Positions 1 through 8,510 of a stretch of 64,000 bases of DNA are shown here, piece after piece (the stretch's first letter is position 1; every line of letters begins with the position of its first letter). Origin of the DNA: Avidesulfovibrio sp964369685 (GTDB taxonomy: Bacteria; Desulfobacterota; Desulfovibrionia; Desulfovibrionales; Desulfovibrionaceae). The translations under genes were made by a program, and so were the position numbers. The notes below the pieces were generated by a model. It was not told the origin of the DNA. It made no database searches and was given only the letters and a program-made list of their open reading frames with translations. The stretch lies in NCBI GenBank assembly GCA_964369685.1, contig CAYJFB010000002.1:142216-206215 (forward strand). Reading direction: 5' to 3'.

Positions 1-1
1 C

Positions 2-1138
2 TTTACAGGCATCATCAAACGCTCGCGCGGCCCCCACGGTGATATGAATCGCAAGTTTGCCACACTAAAAAAAAACGATCCGGAATACCAAGCCATACAA
101 CGGATTCAAACGCTTATTCGAGACTCGGGAATCAAGCTTGTATTAAATCTGCATGATGGGAGCGGCTTTTACCGACCGCACTATGTCTCTGCCGAGGCAA
201 ACCCAAAACGTTGGGGACAATCAATCATTATTGACAAATCAGGCCTTGAACAAGGCGATAACATTTTACAATCATGCGCAACAGAAATCGTACAAACTGT
301 GAATCATCGTTTATTGGACGCGAATCACGCCTTTTATCTCAAAAACACGCTCACCGATCGCGGCAACAGTGAAATGGAAAAAAGTTTGACATGGTTCGCC
401 GTACGCAACAATATTCCTGCCTTTGGCATCGAAGCCAGCAAATCATTTTCTGTCGCCTTACGGACATATTATCACCTTCTGGCTGTGGAAGCGTTTTTGC
501 AACACATGGATATCGACTTTCAACGACATTTTGTTCTTTCTCCACAAGGTATCACAGCGGCGCTCAAAGACAATGTATCTCTTCACTTTGCCGACGGGCG
601 TGTTTTTTTACCTTTGACAGATCTTCGCCCACGCATTCTCGGAACCATACCGCTTCCAAAACGTCCGACAACCTTCACAGCCAACAAACCCATTCTTGCC
701 GTTGTCGAAACAGGTGATAATCTTGTTATCCATGACGGCAACAACCGTCTCACTCGTTTTAAACCGGAATGGCACACTGTCGATACGTCTATCCAAACGC
801 TGGATGTTGAAATCGACGGCACGCTACGCACCATTTCTTTTGGTGAACGCGTGGACGTTTCCAAAACGTTTTTAGTACAAAAAGCATCAGAAATTCGCAT
901 CAATGCCATCGGCGCAACAAAAGGTAAAGATGAAAGCAACCTGCTCTTGCGTGCGACAGACTTTAACACCCAATTTTCAATTGATCGCAAAGGCACGCTC
1001 TATCGTGTTGAAGCATATCGCGGGGCTCACTTTGTCGGGATGTTTTTAGTGCGTTTTACAAACAAACGACAAGACACAGAAAAAAACAAGACAGCACAAA
1101 CAAAACTCGTTGAATTTCCCATCGTCGGCCCATTGTAG
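2..1138 (+). CDS. M99-family (Csd4/Pgp1-like) carboxypeptidase, 5' end outside window
   Basis: The frame is already open at base 2 and reads a GPHGDMNRKFA segment typical of zinc carboxypeptidases, so the first ATG (44) is internal and the true start lies upstream of the window. The family trims peptidoglycan stem peptides in the periplasm and sets helical or curved cell shape (Csd4 in Helicobacter, Pgp1 in Campylobacter). Visible support: the NLHDGSGFYRP segment carrying the expected third zinc-ligand His, and a GIEAS segment fitting the catalytic Glu of the M14/M99 fold. A beta-rich C-terminal half of about 200 residues follows, as in M99 enzymes. The first zinc ligands and the signal peptide are off the edge. 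The assignment is by motif memory, not by search. Confidence 0.7.
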   Translation, partial: FTGIIKRSRGPHGDMNRKFATLKKNDPEYQAIQRIQTLIRDSGIKLVLNLHDGSGFYRPHYVSAEANPKRWGQSIIIDKSGLEQGDNILQSCATEIVQTVNHRLLDANHAFYLKNTLTDRGNSEMEKSLTWFAVRNNIPAFGIEASKSFSVALRTYYHLLAVEAFLQHMDIDFQRHFVLSPQGITAALKDNVSLHFADGRVFLPLTDLRPRILGTIPLPKRPTTFTANKPILAVVETGDNLVIHDGNNRLTRFKPEWHTVDTSIQTLDVEIDGTLRTISFGERVDVSKTFLVQKASEIRINAIGATKGKDESNLLLRATDFNTQFSIDRKGTLYRVEAYRGAHFVGMFLVRFTNKRQDTEKNKTAQTKLVEFPIVGPL

Positions 1139-1203
1139 CACACGCGTGCGTTGATTTTTTTCATCGTTGTCAATCAAAAAAATAAAACGTGAAGGATACG
1201 TTG

Positions 1204-2808
1204 ATGCGTACGTTGTTGATCAATTTGACACGTTTCGGTGACATCTTACAAACACAACCACTCATTCATGATCTCGTTGCAGACGGTCATGAGGTTTCCA
1301 TGATTTGTTTGGAAAATTTTGCTGCAACACGAACCCTGTTGCACGGTTTACATGATTGTATCGTACTGCCGGGGAGCGGTTTGTTGGCAAGTTTAAACAC
1401 CGATTGGAAAAAGGCATTGCCAATCTTGCACAACTGGAAAACAACGCTCCATATCGCCAAGACACCGACACGCATCATCAATCTCACACCCAGCGTATCT
1501 GCGCGCTTACTCGGACGTTTTCTTGCCGATAAAGAACCACTCTTTGGTTTCGGACTTGATTGTCACGGTTTTGGACATAACGATCGTCTTTGGACATCCT
1601 TTTTTGAAGTCGCCTCATTGCACCGTGGCAACAGCCCATTCAACATTGTCGATTTATTTCGCCGTGTATGCGGCTATGGTCAAACATCGCCGCAAAACGC
1701 CCTCAAAAAGCCTGAAAAACAACTTTGTGAGACCATGCAACAACGCCTTCAAACAATGCACAATGGTGTAACTCCGCAAGGTTATGTGGCATTTCAACTC
1801 GGCGCGAGTGCCGTAAAACGACAATGGCCTGTAAAACATTTTGTCACACTCGGCAACGCAATCTATGCACACTGCGGTTTGATGCCATTATTACTCGGTA
1901 CAAAACAAGAACAACACCTTGCTGAACAGTATGCCGCCCTTGGCGGCATACACGTAAACCTCATTGGACAAACTTCACTCCAAGAACTCGCCGCCACCCT
2001 CACCCTCACACGCCTTCTTATAAGCAATGATACAGGCACCATGCACCTTGCTGCCGGTTTAAGCGTGCCTATTTTGGCACTTTTTTTGGCAACCGCACAA
2101 GCTTGGGACACGGGGCCCTATCTGGAAAACTGTTGTTGCATAGAACCCAACAACGATTGCCACCCCTGCGCCTTTGGCACACCGTGTTCCCGTTTCGTAG
2201 AAGACGGCTCTTGCGGTCAGTTGGTTCCGGCAGAAGACATCAAAAATCTTGCGTTGCACTATCTCCATACAGGAACATGGCTGAATAAAACCAACAACAC
2301 CCTCCGAATCTGGAAAACCCAATACCAAACAACACCAACCGGCACATGGATGCAACTACAATCCCTCAGCGAACATGAAGACACACCGCGTACAAGTTGG
2401 TTACGACTTCAACAACACTTTTTTTGTCAGTTTCTTGACAACTATGAAAGCAAAAATTCCAATAGTTCTCTCAAAAACACAGCCCCTCAGGGCATGAATG
2501 ATCCGCACGCCGGCCTTTCAAACGAAATGCGCAACACACTACAAACCATTCTGCAACAAGCCGATACGGGACTCAGTGCAATCTTACTCTACGGCAACAA
2601 ACTCTTGCAAGGACAACACACCGCAGCACCTCGACTTTTAGCCGCGGTCAGTGCCTTAACCGACACCTTTGAACAATCCACACACACAACAACCATCAGC
2701 CGCCTTTGGCAGGTTGCATCCCAAGAACGGGGTAACAACCTGAATGCCGTTTTGGAACTTGCCTCGGCATTACAAAAGAACTTGCAAATCGTGCGTAAAA
2801 CACTATAA
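1204..2808 (+). CDS. Glycosyltransferase family 9 (heptosyltransferase-like) protein
   Basis: A 534-residue protein. The N-terminus (MRTLLINLTRFGDILQTQP) is the classic ADP-heptose:LPS heptosyltransferase start, and a GT9 donor-site pattern follows at roughly residues 195-300 (FQLGASAVKRQWP, then LISNDTGTMHLAAGLSVP). The family transfers sugars onto LPS core or related glycans on the cytoplasmic face. About 170 extra C-terminal residues (from about 365) are not part of a standard GT9 domain and look helical and Gln/Thr-rich, so the protein is longer than a typical heptosyltransferase (about 350). ATG 1204 is preferred over GTG 1189 because GAAGGA sits just upstream of it. The acceptor cannot be inferred from the neighbours. 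Confidence 0.75.
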   Translation: MRTLLINLTRFGDILQTQPLIHDLVADGHEVSMICLENFAATRTLLHGLHDCIVLPGSGLLASLNTDWKKALPILHNWKTTLHIAKTPTRIINLTPSVSARLLGRFLADKEPLFGFGLDCHGFGHNDRLWTSFFEVASLHRGNSPFNIVDLFRRVCGYGQTSPQNALKKPEKQLCETMQQRLQTMHNGVTPQGYVAFQLGASAVKRQWPVKHFVTLGNAIYAHCGLMPLLLGTKQEQHLAEQYAALGGIHVNLIGQTSLQELAATLTLTRLLISNDTGTMHLAAGLSVPILALFLATAQAWDTGPYLENCCCIEPNNDCHPCAFGTPCSRFVEDGSCGQLVPAEDIKNLALHYLHTGTWLNKTNNTLRIWKTQYQTTPTGTWMQLQSLSEHEDTPRTSWLRLQQHFFCQFLDNYESKNSNSSLKNTAPQGMNDPHAGLSNEMRNTLQTILQQADTGLSAILLYGNKLLQGQHTAAPRLLAAVSALTDTFEQSTHTTTISRLWQVASQERGNNLNAVLELASALQKNLQIVRKTL

Positions 2809-2921
2809 AAGGCATATGTTTTGCATAAAAATTCTTTCCGCTTGCTATAGGCAATTTTTTCCACACCACAACATCGCTGCATGTTTTTATAGACGTGCCG
2901 CTCTAGTCAGGGAGTCAAACC

Positions 2922-3518
2922 ATGCTTACTATTGATGGAAACACAGTCTCTGTGCGTCTTGAAGATTTTGCCAACCTCGAAGAAGTCCTCGTCTTTATCT
3001 CCGCCCGTGATGAGCTGAAAGATCGTGTGATTACTGATGTTATTGTTGACGGCGAAACATTTTCCGAACTCTATCCACACCATTCCGAAGACATTACCAT
3101 CGCTGAATTCAATACCCTTGAAATACACTCCCTCCCTTTTCAAGAATTGGCTATAGCCATGACCCAAGAATTATTCAAAGTGATCGATTTGTTACTCGTA
3201 AGCAGTAAGAACATTGCTCAACAATTCCGTCAAGCCGACGACGAAGAAGCCTTAGATTTGTTACATGACATGCTCAGTGTTGCGCAAAATTTCTTGGATA
3301 TGCTGAATAAACTGCGTCAACAGTTCAATTTGGAAAACAATGAACACTTCAATGAAAACATGCAGCGTTTTTCCGAATTGCTGTCAGAAATGAGCGAAGA
3401 ACTACAAAATAATGACTGGATTTTGCTCGCCGACCTTTTGGAATATGAGTTGAAACCCATTTGTGAAGCATGGCGTGTCACCATTCAAGAACTCTTGAAT
3501 CATATTCAACCGGCATAA
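2922..3518 (+). CDS. Uncharacterised acidic protein with helical C-terminal domain
   Basis: A 198-residue protein I do not recognise with certainty. Residues 1-75 look beta-rich (short strands ending at a SLPFQEL turn). Residues 75-198 look almost wholly helical, with heptad-like Leu and many Glu/Gln and Asn. There is no signal peptide or membrane segment, so it should be cytoplasmic. A GGGAG-like ribosome site precedes ATG 2922. A small helical protein follows at 3688 after a strong hairpin. The paired arrangement recalls small accessory or chaperone genes near flagellar loci in Desulfovibrio-like genomes, but that is only an impression. Confidence 0.6.
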   Translation: MLTIDGNTVSVRLEDFANLEEVLVFISARDELKDRVITDVIVDGETFSELYPHHSEDITIAEFNTLEIHSLPFQELAIAMTQELFKVIDLLLVSSKNIAQQFRQADDEEALDLLHDMLSVAQNFLDMLNKLRQQFNLENNEHFNENMQRFSELLSEMSEELQNNDWILLADLLEYELKPICEAWRVTIQELLNHIQPA

Positions 3519-3554
3519 AAGCAGTTGTGACAACTTTGTTGCCAAAAACAATTC

Positions 3555-3594
3555 TTGCCAACAATATTGCTATCAGCAACAATATTGTTGGCAA
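3555..3594. repeat. Perfect 15-bp inverted repeat (hairpin)
   Basis: Left arm 3555-3569 (TTGCCAACAATATTG) is exactly complementary to right arm 3580-3594, with a 10-nt loop. It lies in the 169-bp gap between two small genes. The stem is A+T rich and is not followed by a clear T-run, so it is an imperfect terminator candidate. It could equally be a protein-binding or RNA-processing site. Confidence 0.7.
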
Positions 3595-3687
3595 TGATAT
3601 AAAGAATATTTATAAGAAGTAAAACATATCGTGTGGTTATTTTTATCTTATAATCATTTTTATATATGAGCCCCATAAGGATAAACC

Positions 3688-4023
3688 ATGTCAGCGCAAG
3701 AAAAAAGCAGTCTATTTTTGCTTGAGCAAGCCACAGAACTTGGCCACAAAGAGTTTGTGGCTTTGTATCACGGCAATCTTGATAATGCGGAAACACTCTT
3801 TGCTCAACGGAACGACCTGATTCATAAAGCACTGGCTCTGGGAGACCAAGGAAACCCCACAGAGTATCGCGCAGCACTGCAAAAAGCATCAAGTATCCAC
3901 GCTAAATTACTGAACAAAGCAAAAGAAGAACGCGGCATACTTCTTAAATCACTCAACAGAACCAAAGCTGAACAAAAACGCCTCAAGGCCTATCATAAAG
4001 CTGTACAACACGCATTTTTTTAA
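3688..4023 (+). CDS. Small all-helical protein, possible FlgN/FliT-like chaperone
   Basis: A 111-residue, lysine-rich protein predicted by eye to be entirely helical, with no signal peptide or membrane segment. AAGGA lies about 7 nt upstream of ATG 3688. Its size and three-helix character fit the loose FlgN/FliT class of flagellar export chaperones, as does the motif-like stretch with paired QRNDLIHKAL and HAKLLNKAKEERG. Sequence similarity in that class is weak, so the function is a guess. It may pair with the acidic protein at 2922. A sigma-54 promoter match begins 37 bases after its stop. Confidence 0.55.
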   Translation: MSAQEKSSLFLLEQATELGHKEFVALYHGNLDNAETLFAQRNDLIHKALALGDQGNPTEYRAALQKASSIHAKLLNKAKEERGILLKSLNRTKAEQKRLKAYHKAVQHAFF

Positions 4024-4059
4024 ATCTTGTTCTTTCCGTAACATCATAAAACACCATTC

Positions 4060-4075
4060 TGGCACACTCATTGCA
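4060..4075 (+). promoter_or_regulatory. Sigma-54 (-24/-12) promoter match
   Basis: TGGCACACTCATTGCA fits the consensus TGGCACRNNNNTTGCW at every fixed position, with GG (4061-4062) and GC (4073-4074) at the required 12-bp phase. Transcription would start near 4086, giving a leader of nearly 390 nt before the tolC-like gene. No activator site was identified. Confidence 0.6.
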
Positions 4076-4215
4076 TATATTGTCACAGTGTTTACACAGT
4101 GCACTTGTGAAATGTAAAAGAGGCCAAACCTCATGTTATTTTATTCTTGCCAAATCTGTTGGGTGTTTTCATACAATGTTTTGGCAAGCATGTTCTCTGA
4201 AGAGATAAAAAGAAC

Positions 4216-4245
4216 TTGACGAGAGGATACAGATTGTCTTATATT
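4216..4245 (+). promoter_or_regulatory. Candidate sigma-70 promoter for the secretion operon
   Basis: TTGACG at 4216-4221 and TATATT at 4240-4245 are separated by 18 bp. This would place the start near 4252, a second and nearer promoter for the tolC-like gene. It was found by consensus inspection only, in an A+T-rich region where chance matches are common. Confidence 0.35.
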
Positions 4246-4472
4246 ATAGACATTCATATTCTATAAAAAACAAAAATAATTTAAGAGGAGAAATCGTATC
4301 TTATCTCTTCCATGGTATTTGTATTGAGAAATGAACAAAAGACACAGCGAATTCCAAAAAATGTATAGTTTGCTCTCTGTCTATAACGTCTTGATCTCAG
4401 TCAGATCTTTCAGATACACTGAGTGTAACTTTTAACTATAGAAAACGCTCCCCGCGTAATGAAGGAAGGCTT

Positions 4473-6026
4473 ATGTTTAAACGCCTCATTACTCCGATGA
4501 CTTTGTGTTCACTGGCACTGGTTGGATGCATGAATACGGCACAACAAGAAAACATGAATCCTACTACCGATTCCACAACAACAACTGAGAACATGCCTGT
4601 TACGGACGTTCAAGAAATGGTTGTCGAATCTGAAAGCATGCTGAATACCCCCGTCGAAGTCGCAACAGACGTTTTTTCAGAAGACATGCCTAATGAACTG
4701 CTTGCTTTACAGCCTGTTTCTTTACAAGAAACGATCAGACGTACCCTTGATTATCACCAAGGGTTAAAAATTCTGAAAGAGAACCTCACCGTTGTGCGCG
4801 ATGAATTGCGTAGTGCAAAAGCAGGCTGGGGACCGCGTGTGGATGTGGCCGGTAGCGTTGGCTATACGTCATTGAGTGATACAACAACACGTGGACTCGG
4901 TGCAGACAAAGGTTTTGAAGTCGATGACAGCATCAGTTTGACCATCACTCAACCCCTTTGGGACGGCTTCGCAACGCGTAGTCGAGTACGTATGGGTGAG
5001 GCCACTGTCGATTCTGTTGTCAGTCGTGTGTTTGACAACGCCACAACATTTGCTCTTGATGGTATCATCGCGCATGCCGATGTGTTACGCCAACGCAAAA
5101 TCGTTGAATTGGCAACAGCCAACGTCTTACAACACGAAGAAATCTTGGCTTCTCAAGCAGAGCGTGTCGCACTTGGAGCAAGCACGACCGCTGATGAAAC
5201 CCAAACTCAAGGTCGTTTGGTTACAGCAAGAGCAACACTTGCAACGTCTGAATCTGCCTTACGCGAAGCCGAAAACTCGTATTACCGTCTTACAGGAACC
5301 CATGCCCCAAAAGTTCTTGACGAATTGCCCATGCCTGCAGGCATGTATACACTTCTTGATGAAATTCAACATGAAGCAGTAAAAAACAATCCTAAAATCC
5401 AAGCATACAAACATGATATTGCGATTCTTCTTGGTGAAAAAGAATTGGCAGAATCAGCCTATCATCCGCAAGTGAATCTTGAAGCGGGTCCAAGCCACAC
5501 CAACCGTCACGGCCCTGGCAATCAATGGACTCGTGAATGGGGCGCCAATATCGTCATGAATTGGAACTTGTTCAGTAGCGGTGCAGACGATGCAACAGTG
5601 AGTGCCGCATTGGGACGGGTGCGTGAATCTCGTTCAACCTTATTGAATCTCATGGACGAATTACGTATGGAAATTAGCGACACTTGGACACGGTATACCG
5701 TTGCCCAACGTGTGCGTGACCTTAACGAACAAGCGGTGATGTTCAACACGGCCACACGTGACGCCTATTTGGAACAATTCATTCTTGGTCAACGCAGTCT
5801 GCTTGATGTGTTGGATGCCGAAAACGAATTATTCAACTCGTCAACCGAACTTGAAACGGCTTTGAGTAACGTTGTTGTCGGTGCGTATCGTCTGGAAGCC
5901 CTGACAGGCAATATGCTTCCCAATATGGGTATTGCTGCAGACAGCTTCACACAAGAAGTGGATCAAGAAAAACGCTTTAAAACAATCGTTGATGATCGAT
6001 TCCATCCCCATGAAAATCTTTGGTAA
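4473..6026 (+). CDS. TolC-family outer-membrane channel of a type I secretion system
   Basis: A 517-residue outer-membrane efflux protein. Residues 1-19 form a lipoprotein-like signal (LALVGC lipobox, Cys at 19), then a Ser/Thr/Glu-rich spacer. The TolC repeat begins at about residue 80 with the conserved SLQETIRRTL start of the first long helix and ends in the second repeat (ARDAYLEQFILGQRSLLDVLDAEN is the family signature of TolC/AggA/LapE-type channels). It forms the trimeric tunnel used by the ABC exporter and adaptor encoded just downstream (6281, 8511). GAAGGA precedes ATG 4473. Its length fits the type I secretion TolC subfamily. The lipobox is unusual for classic TolC but common in OprM-like relatives. 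Confidence 0.85.
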   Translation: MFKRLITPMTLCSLALVGCMNTAQQENMNPTTDSTTTTENMPVTDVQEMVVESESMLNTPVEVATDVFSEDMPNELLALQPVSLQETIRRTLDYHQGLKILKENLTVVRDELRSAKAGWGPRVDVAGSVGYTSLSDTTTRGLGADKGFEVDDSISLTITQPLWDGFATRSRVRMGEATVDSVVSRVFDNATTFALDGIIAHADVLRQRKIVELATANVLQHEEILASQAERVALGASTTADETQTQGRLVTARATLATSESALREAENSYYRLTGTHAPKVLDELPMPAGMYTLLDEIQHEAVKNNPKIQAYKHDIAILLGEKELAESAYHPQVNLEAGPSHTNRHGPGNQWTREWGANIVMNWNLFSSGADDATVSAALGRVRESRSTLLNLMDELRMEISDTWTRYTVAQRVRDLNEQAVMFNTATRDAYLEQFILGQRSLLDVLDAENELFNSSTELETALSNVVVGAYRLEALTGNMLPNMGIAADSFTQEVDQEKRFKTIVDDRFHPHENLW

Positions 6027-6092
6027 AAAGGTTATCAAAAATTTTCATTCAAAGAATCCTTCCAATAGATCCGTTTTTTGGATATAGTTTTT

Positions 6093-6125
6093 GCAGGCTG
6101 TATAACAGAGGGTTATATAGCCTGC
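6093..6125. repeat. 14-bp stem hairpin after the tolC-like gene
   Basis: Arms 6093-6106 and 6112-6125 pair over 14 positions with one G-U type mismatch and a 5-nt loop (AGAGG). There is no T-run afterwards. It may be an RNA processing or stability element between tolC and the exporter gene. Confidence 0.5.
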
Positions 6126-6177
6126 TTCTGCAGGCAAAGACAAAAACACATAACAGAATAAAAAATAAAAAAACCAT

Positions 6178-6208
6178 GACAGAAATACATTCTGTCTGAA
6201 TTTTTTAT
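6178..6208 (+). terminator. Probable Rho-independent terminator downstream of the tolC-like gene
   Basis: GACAGAA (6178-6184) pairs with TTCTGTC (6190-6196) around a 5-nt loop and is followed by TGAATTTTTTATT. The stem is short and A+T rich, so attenuation rather than full termination before the exporter gene is possible. Confidence 0.5.
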
Positions 6209-6280
6209 TGATAGATTCTGTTCTACTATTCAATTTGCCTCAAACTCACTTCCCCTACTGTTATAACAGGGGGCAACTGT

Positions 6281-8491
6281 GTGGGTGAAAACATGGCCGA
6301 TTTACCAAGCTTTGTGAAAGACAGTGAAGGGGCTGCCCCTAAACCCGTCGATACCATGATGGATCTTCCTCCTTCTAAGGTTGATTATATCCCCCCACTT
6401 GTACACAGTGTGCTTTTTTTATTGCGTTTACGTGGGAAAGTGATGTCGGCAGCCTCATTTATGGCCGGTCTTACGGGTGGTGACGCGTCACCCGGTTCGT
6501 GTCTTTTGGCGGCGCGGCAAGCCGGACTCGATGCCAGAATCAGTTATCGCAAATCGATTCGTGACATTCCAAAACCGACATTTCCGTGTGTGTTGTTGCT
6601 CAACAATAACCGTTCTTGTGTATTGAGTGCCATTGATAATGAACTTGCGACGGTGTTTTTCCCGGAAACCGCCGAAGCACCACAAACTGTACACCTTGTA
6701 GATCTTGAAGACGATTATTCGGGATACACGCTTTTTGGAACACTGGAGTCACGTCTCGACCAACGCGCGGCTTCCATTTCGTTGGTTAAAAGCAAACGTT
6801 GGTTTTGGGATGTGTTGGTTTATTACATGCCTATTTACAAGCATGTGGCTTTAGCGAGCATTGTCACCAACATTATCGGTGCGCTTACGCCACTTTTTGT
6901 GATGAATGTGTATGACCGCGTGGTGCCAAACAACGCTATTACGACACTTTGGGTTTTGGCAATCGGGGTGTTATTGGCGTATTTTTTTGATTTTTTGTTA
7001 CGCAATCTACGCAGCCATTTTGTTGACGTTGCGGGACGAAACGCCGACGTGGTTCTTTCGAGTCGTCTTTTGCGAAAAGTCTTGACCATGCGTTTTGATT
7101 CTAAACCCGATTCAACGGGAGCCTTGGTCAACAACATCCGTGAATTTGAATCCTTACGCGAATTTTTTGGTTCTTCGACGTTATTGGCGTTTATTGATTT
7201 GCCATTTTTGGCGATTTTTTTGCTATTAATTAGTTATATTGCAGGACCACTGGTCTTTTTGCCTTTAGCGGCGATTCCTATTTTGATTATTTCCGGGTTG
7301 TTTATCCAAGCGCCGACAAAGCGTTCTGCCGAACACAGCTACAAGCAAAACATGCAAAAAAACGCATTGCTTGTTGAGATTGTCAACGGCCTTGAAACGG
7401 TACGCACGTCTATGGCTGAAAGCCAACTGTTACGGCAATGGGAAGAATTATCAGAGCTTTCGGCTTCTGCGGGCACGGAATCACGAAAATACAAAAATCT
7501 TGCAGTGACGGTTTCAACGCTCATCACACAACTGGTGACTGTGAGCATGGTGGTTTGGGGCGTTTTTTTGATTGCCGACGGCACATTGACCATGGGTGGA
7601 CTCATCGGTTGTAACATTCTTGTAGGACGAACGATGGCGCCTTTGATGCAGATAGCCACGTTGCTTACACGTTTACAAAGTTCGCGTATGGCTTTGCAAG
7701 CCTTGGATTTGCTCATGAATTTGCCCTCGGAAGGACAACACAACAACGATAACGTGGACTTTGGTTATCTTGAGCCTTCTTTTGAACTTGATGGACTCAC
7801 GTTTGGTTATCCCGGATCTGAGCGTTTGGCATTACAAAATGTGTCACTGTCTATTGCACCGGGAGAGCGTGTTTGTATTGTCGGGCGAATGGGTGCGGGG
7901 AAATCGGTTTTGGGCAAACTTTTGATGGGATTATTCCAACCACGCGAGGGTGCGGTAAAGTTTGGAGGGGTAGATATCCGCCAAATGTCTGAGGTTGATT
8001 TGCGCAACCGCATTGGTTATTTGCCCCAAGACGTCGTACTCTTTTATGGATCTATCCGTGACAACATTGCCTTAAGCAATCCGTCCATGAATGATCAATT
8101 GGTTTTGCGTGCGGCAACGATTGCCGGTGTCACGAATTTTATTCGTTCTTCTGCTGCGGGTTTTGGGGCACAGGTTGGTGAACGTGGGATGTCGCTTTCC
8201 GGCGGTCAACGTCAAGCGGTAGCTTTGGCACGATCCCTTGTCAATGACCCGGACGTGCTTATCTTGGATGAACCAACGAGTAATATGGACAACGCCTCAG
8301 AACGTGCCATTATTAAGCGTTTGGCTTCGGTCATAGAAGGAAAAACTGTCATTATTATCACGCACCGCATGAGTTTACTTGACTTGGCAGATCGATTGAT
8401 TGTCATTGACGGCGGACGTGTGATCGACGACGGTCCCAAGCAAGAGGTGTTGCAACGTCTTCGCGGCACCCCTGCATCTCGCAAAAAGTAG
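6281..8491 (+). CDS. Type I secretion ABC exporter, LssB/LapB-like, with C39-like domain
   Basis: A 736-residue fused permease-ATPase of the inner membrane that powers export of large, usually RTX-type, proteins. Residues about 35-160 form a C39 peptidase-like domain lacking a convincing catalytic Cys (a substrate-docking CLD as in HlyB/LapB). Five to six membrane helices follow to about 470. The nucleotide-binding domain carries Walker A GRMGAGKS, signature LSGGQRQAVALAR, Walker B VLILDEPTSNMD and the H-loop ITHRMS. Start GTG 6281 is supported by AGGGGG upstream; ATG 6293 is the alternative. The adaptor follows 19 bp downstream. No large RTX substrate gene is present in the window. Confidence 0.88.
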   Translation: MGENMADLPSFVKDSEGAAPKPVDTMMDLPPSKVDYIPPLVHSVLFLLRLRGKVMSAASFMAGLTGGDASPGSCLLAARQAGLDARISYRKSIRDIPKPTFPCVLLLNNNRSCVLSAIDNELATVFFPETAEAPQTVHLVDLEDDYSGYTLFGTLESRLDQRAASISLVKSKRWFWDVLVYYMPIYKHVALASIVTNIIGALTPLFVMNVYDRVVPNNAITTLWVLAIGVLLAYFFDFLLRNLRSHFVDVAGRNADVVLSSRLLRKVLTMRFDSKPDSTGALVNNIREFESLREFFGSSTLLAFIDLPFLAIFLLLISYIAGPLVFLPLAAIPILIISGLFIQAPTKRSAEHSYKQNMQKNALLVEIVNGLETVRTSMAESQLLRQWEELSELSASAGTESRKYKNLAVTVSTLITQLVTVSMVVWGVFLIADGTLTMGGLIGCNILVGRTMAPLMQIATLLTRLQSSRMALQALDLLMNLPSEGQHNNDNVDFGYLEPSFELDGLTFGYPGSERLALQNVSLSIAPGERVCIVGRMGAGKSVLGKLLMGLFQPREGAVKFGGVDIRQMSEVDLRNRIGYLPQDVVLFYGSIRDNIALSNPSMNDQLVLRAATIAGVTNFIRSSAAGFGAQVGERGMSLSGGQRQAVALARSLVNDPDVLILDEPTSNMDNASERAIIKRLASVIEGKTVIIITHRMSLLDLADRLIVIDGGRVIDDGPKQEVLQRLRGTPASRKK

Positions 8492-8510
8492 GATCGTGAA
8501 GGAGAATAAT

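Larger units (their letters stand above)
4024..4472. other. Long intergenic leader of the type I secretion operon
   Basis: 449 bases without a credible gene. It holds a perfect sigma-54 promoter match (4060-4075), two direct CACAGTG repeats just downstream (about 4084-4102), a short GAGG/CCTC hairpin near 4120-4135, a 9-bp inverted repeat (4146-4154 and 4180-4188, CTTGCCAAA/TTTGGCAAG) and a sigma-70-like promoter (4216-4245). It could be a long 5' leader or could hide a small RNA. Confidence 0.5.

Noticed and set aside
7..43. ATG 44 as the start of the M99 peptidase
   Set aside because: The frame is open upstream and already encodes conserved carboxypeptidase sequence, so the gene is truncated by the window edge.
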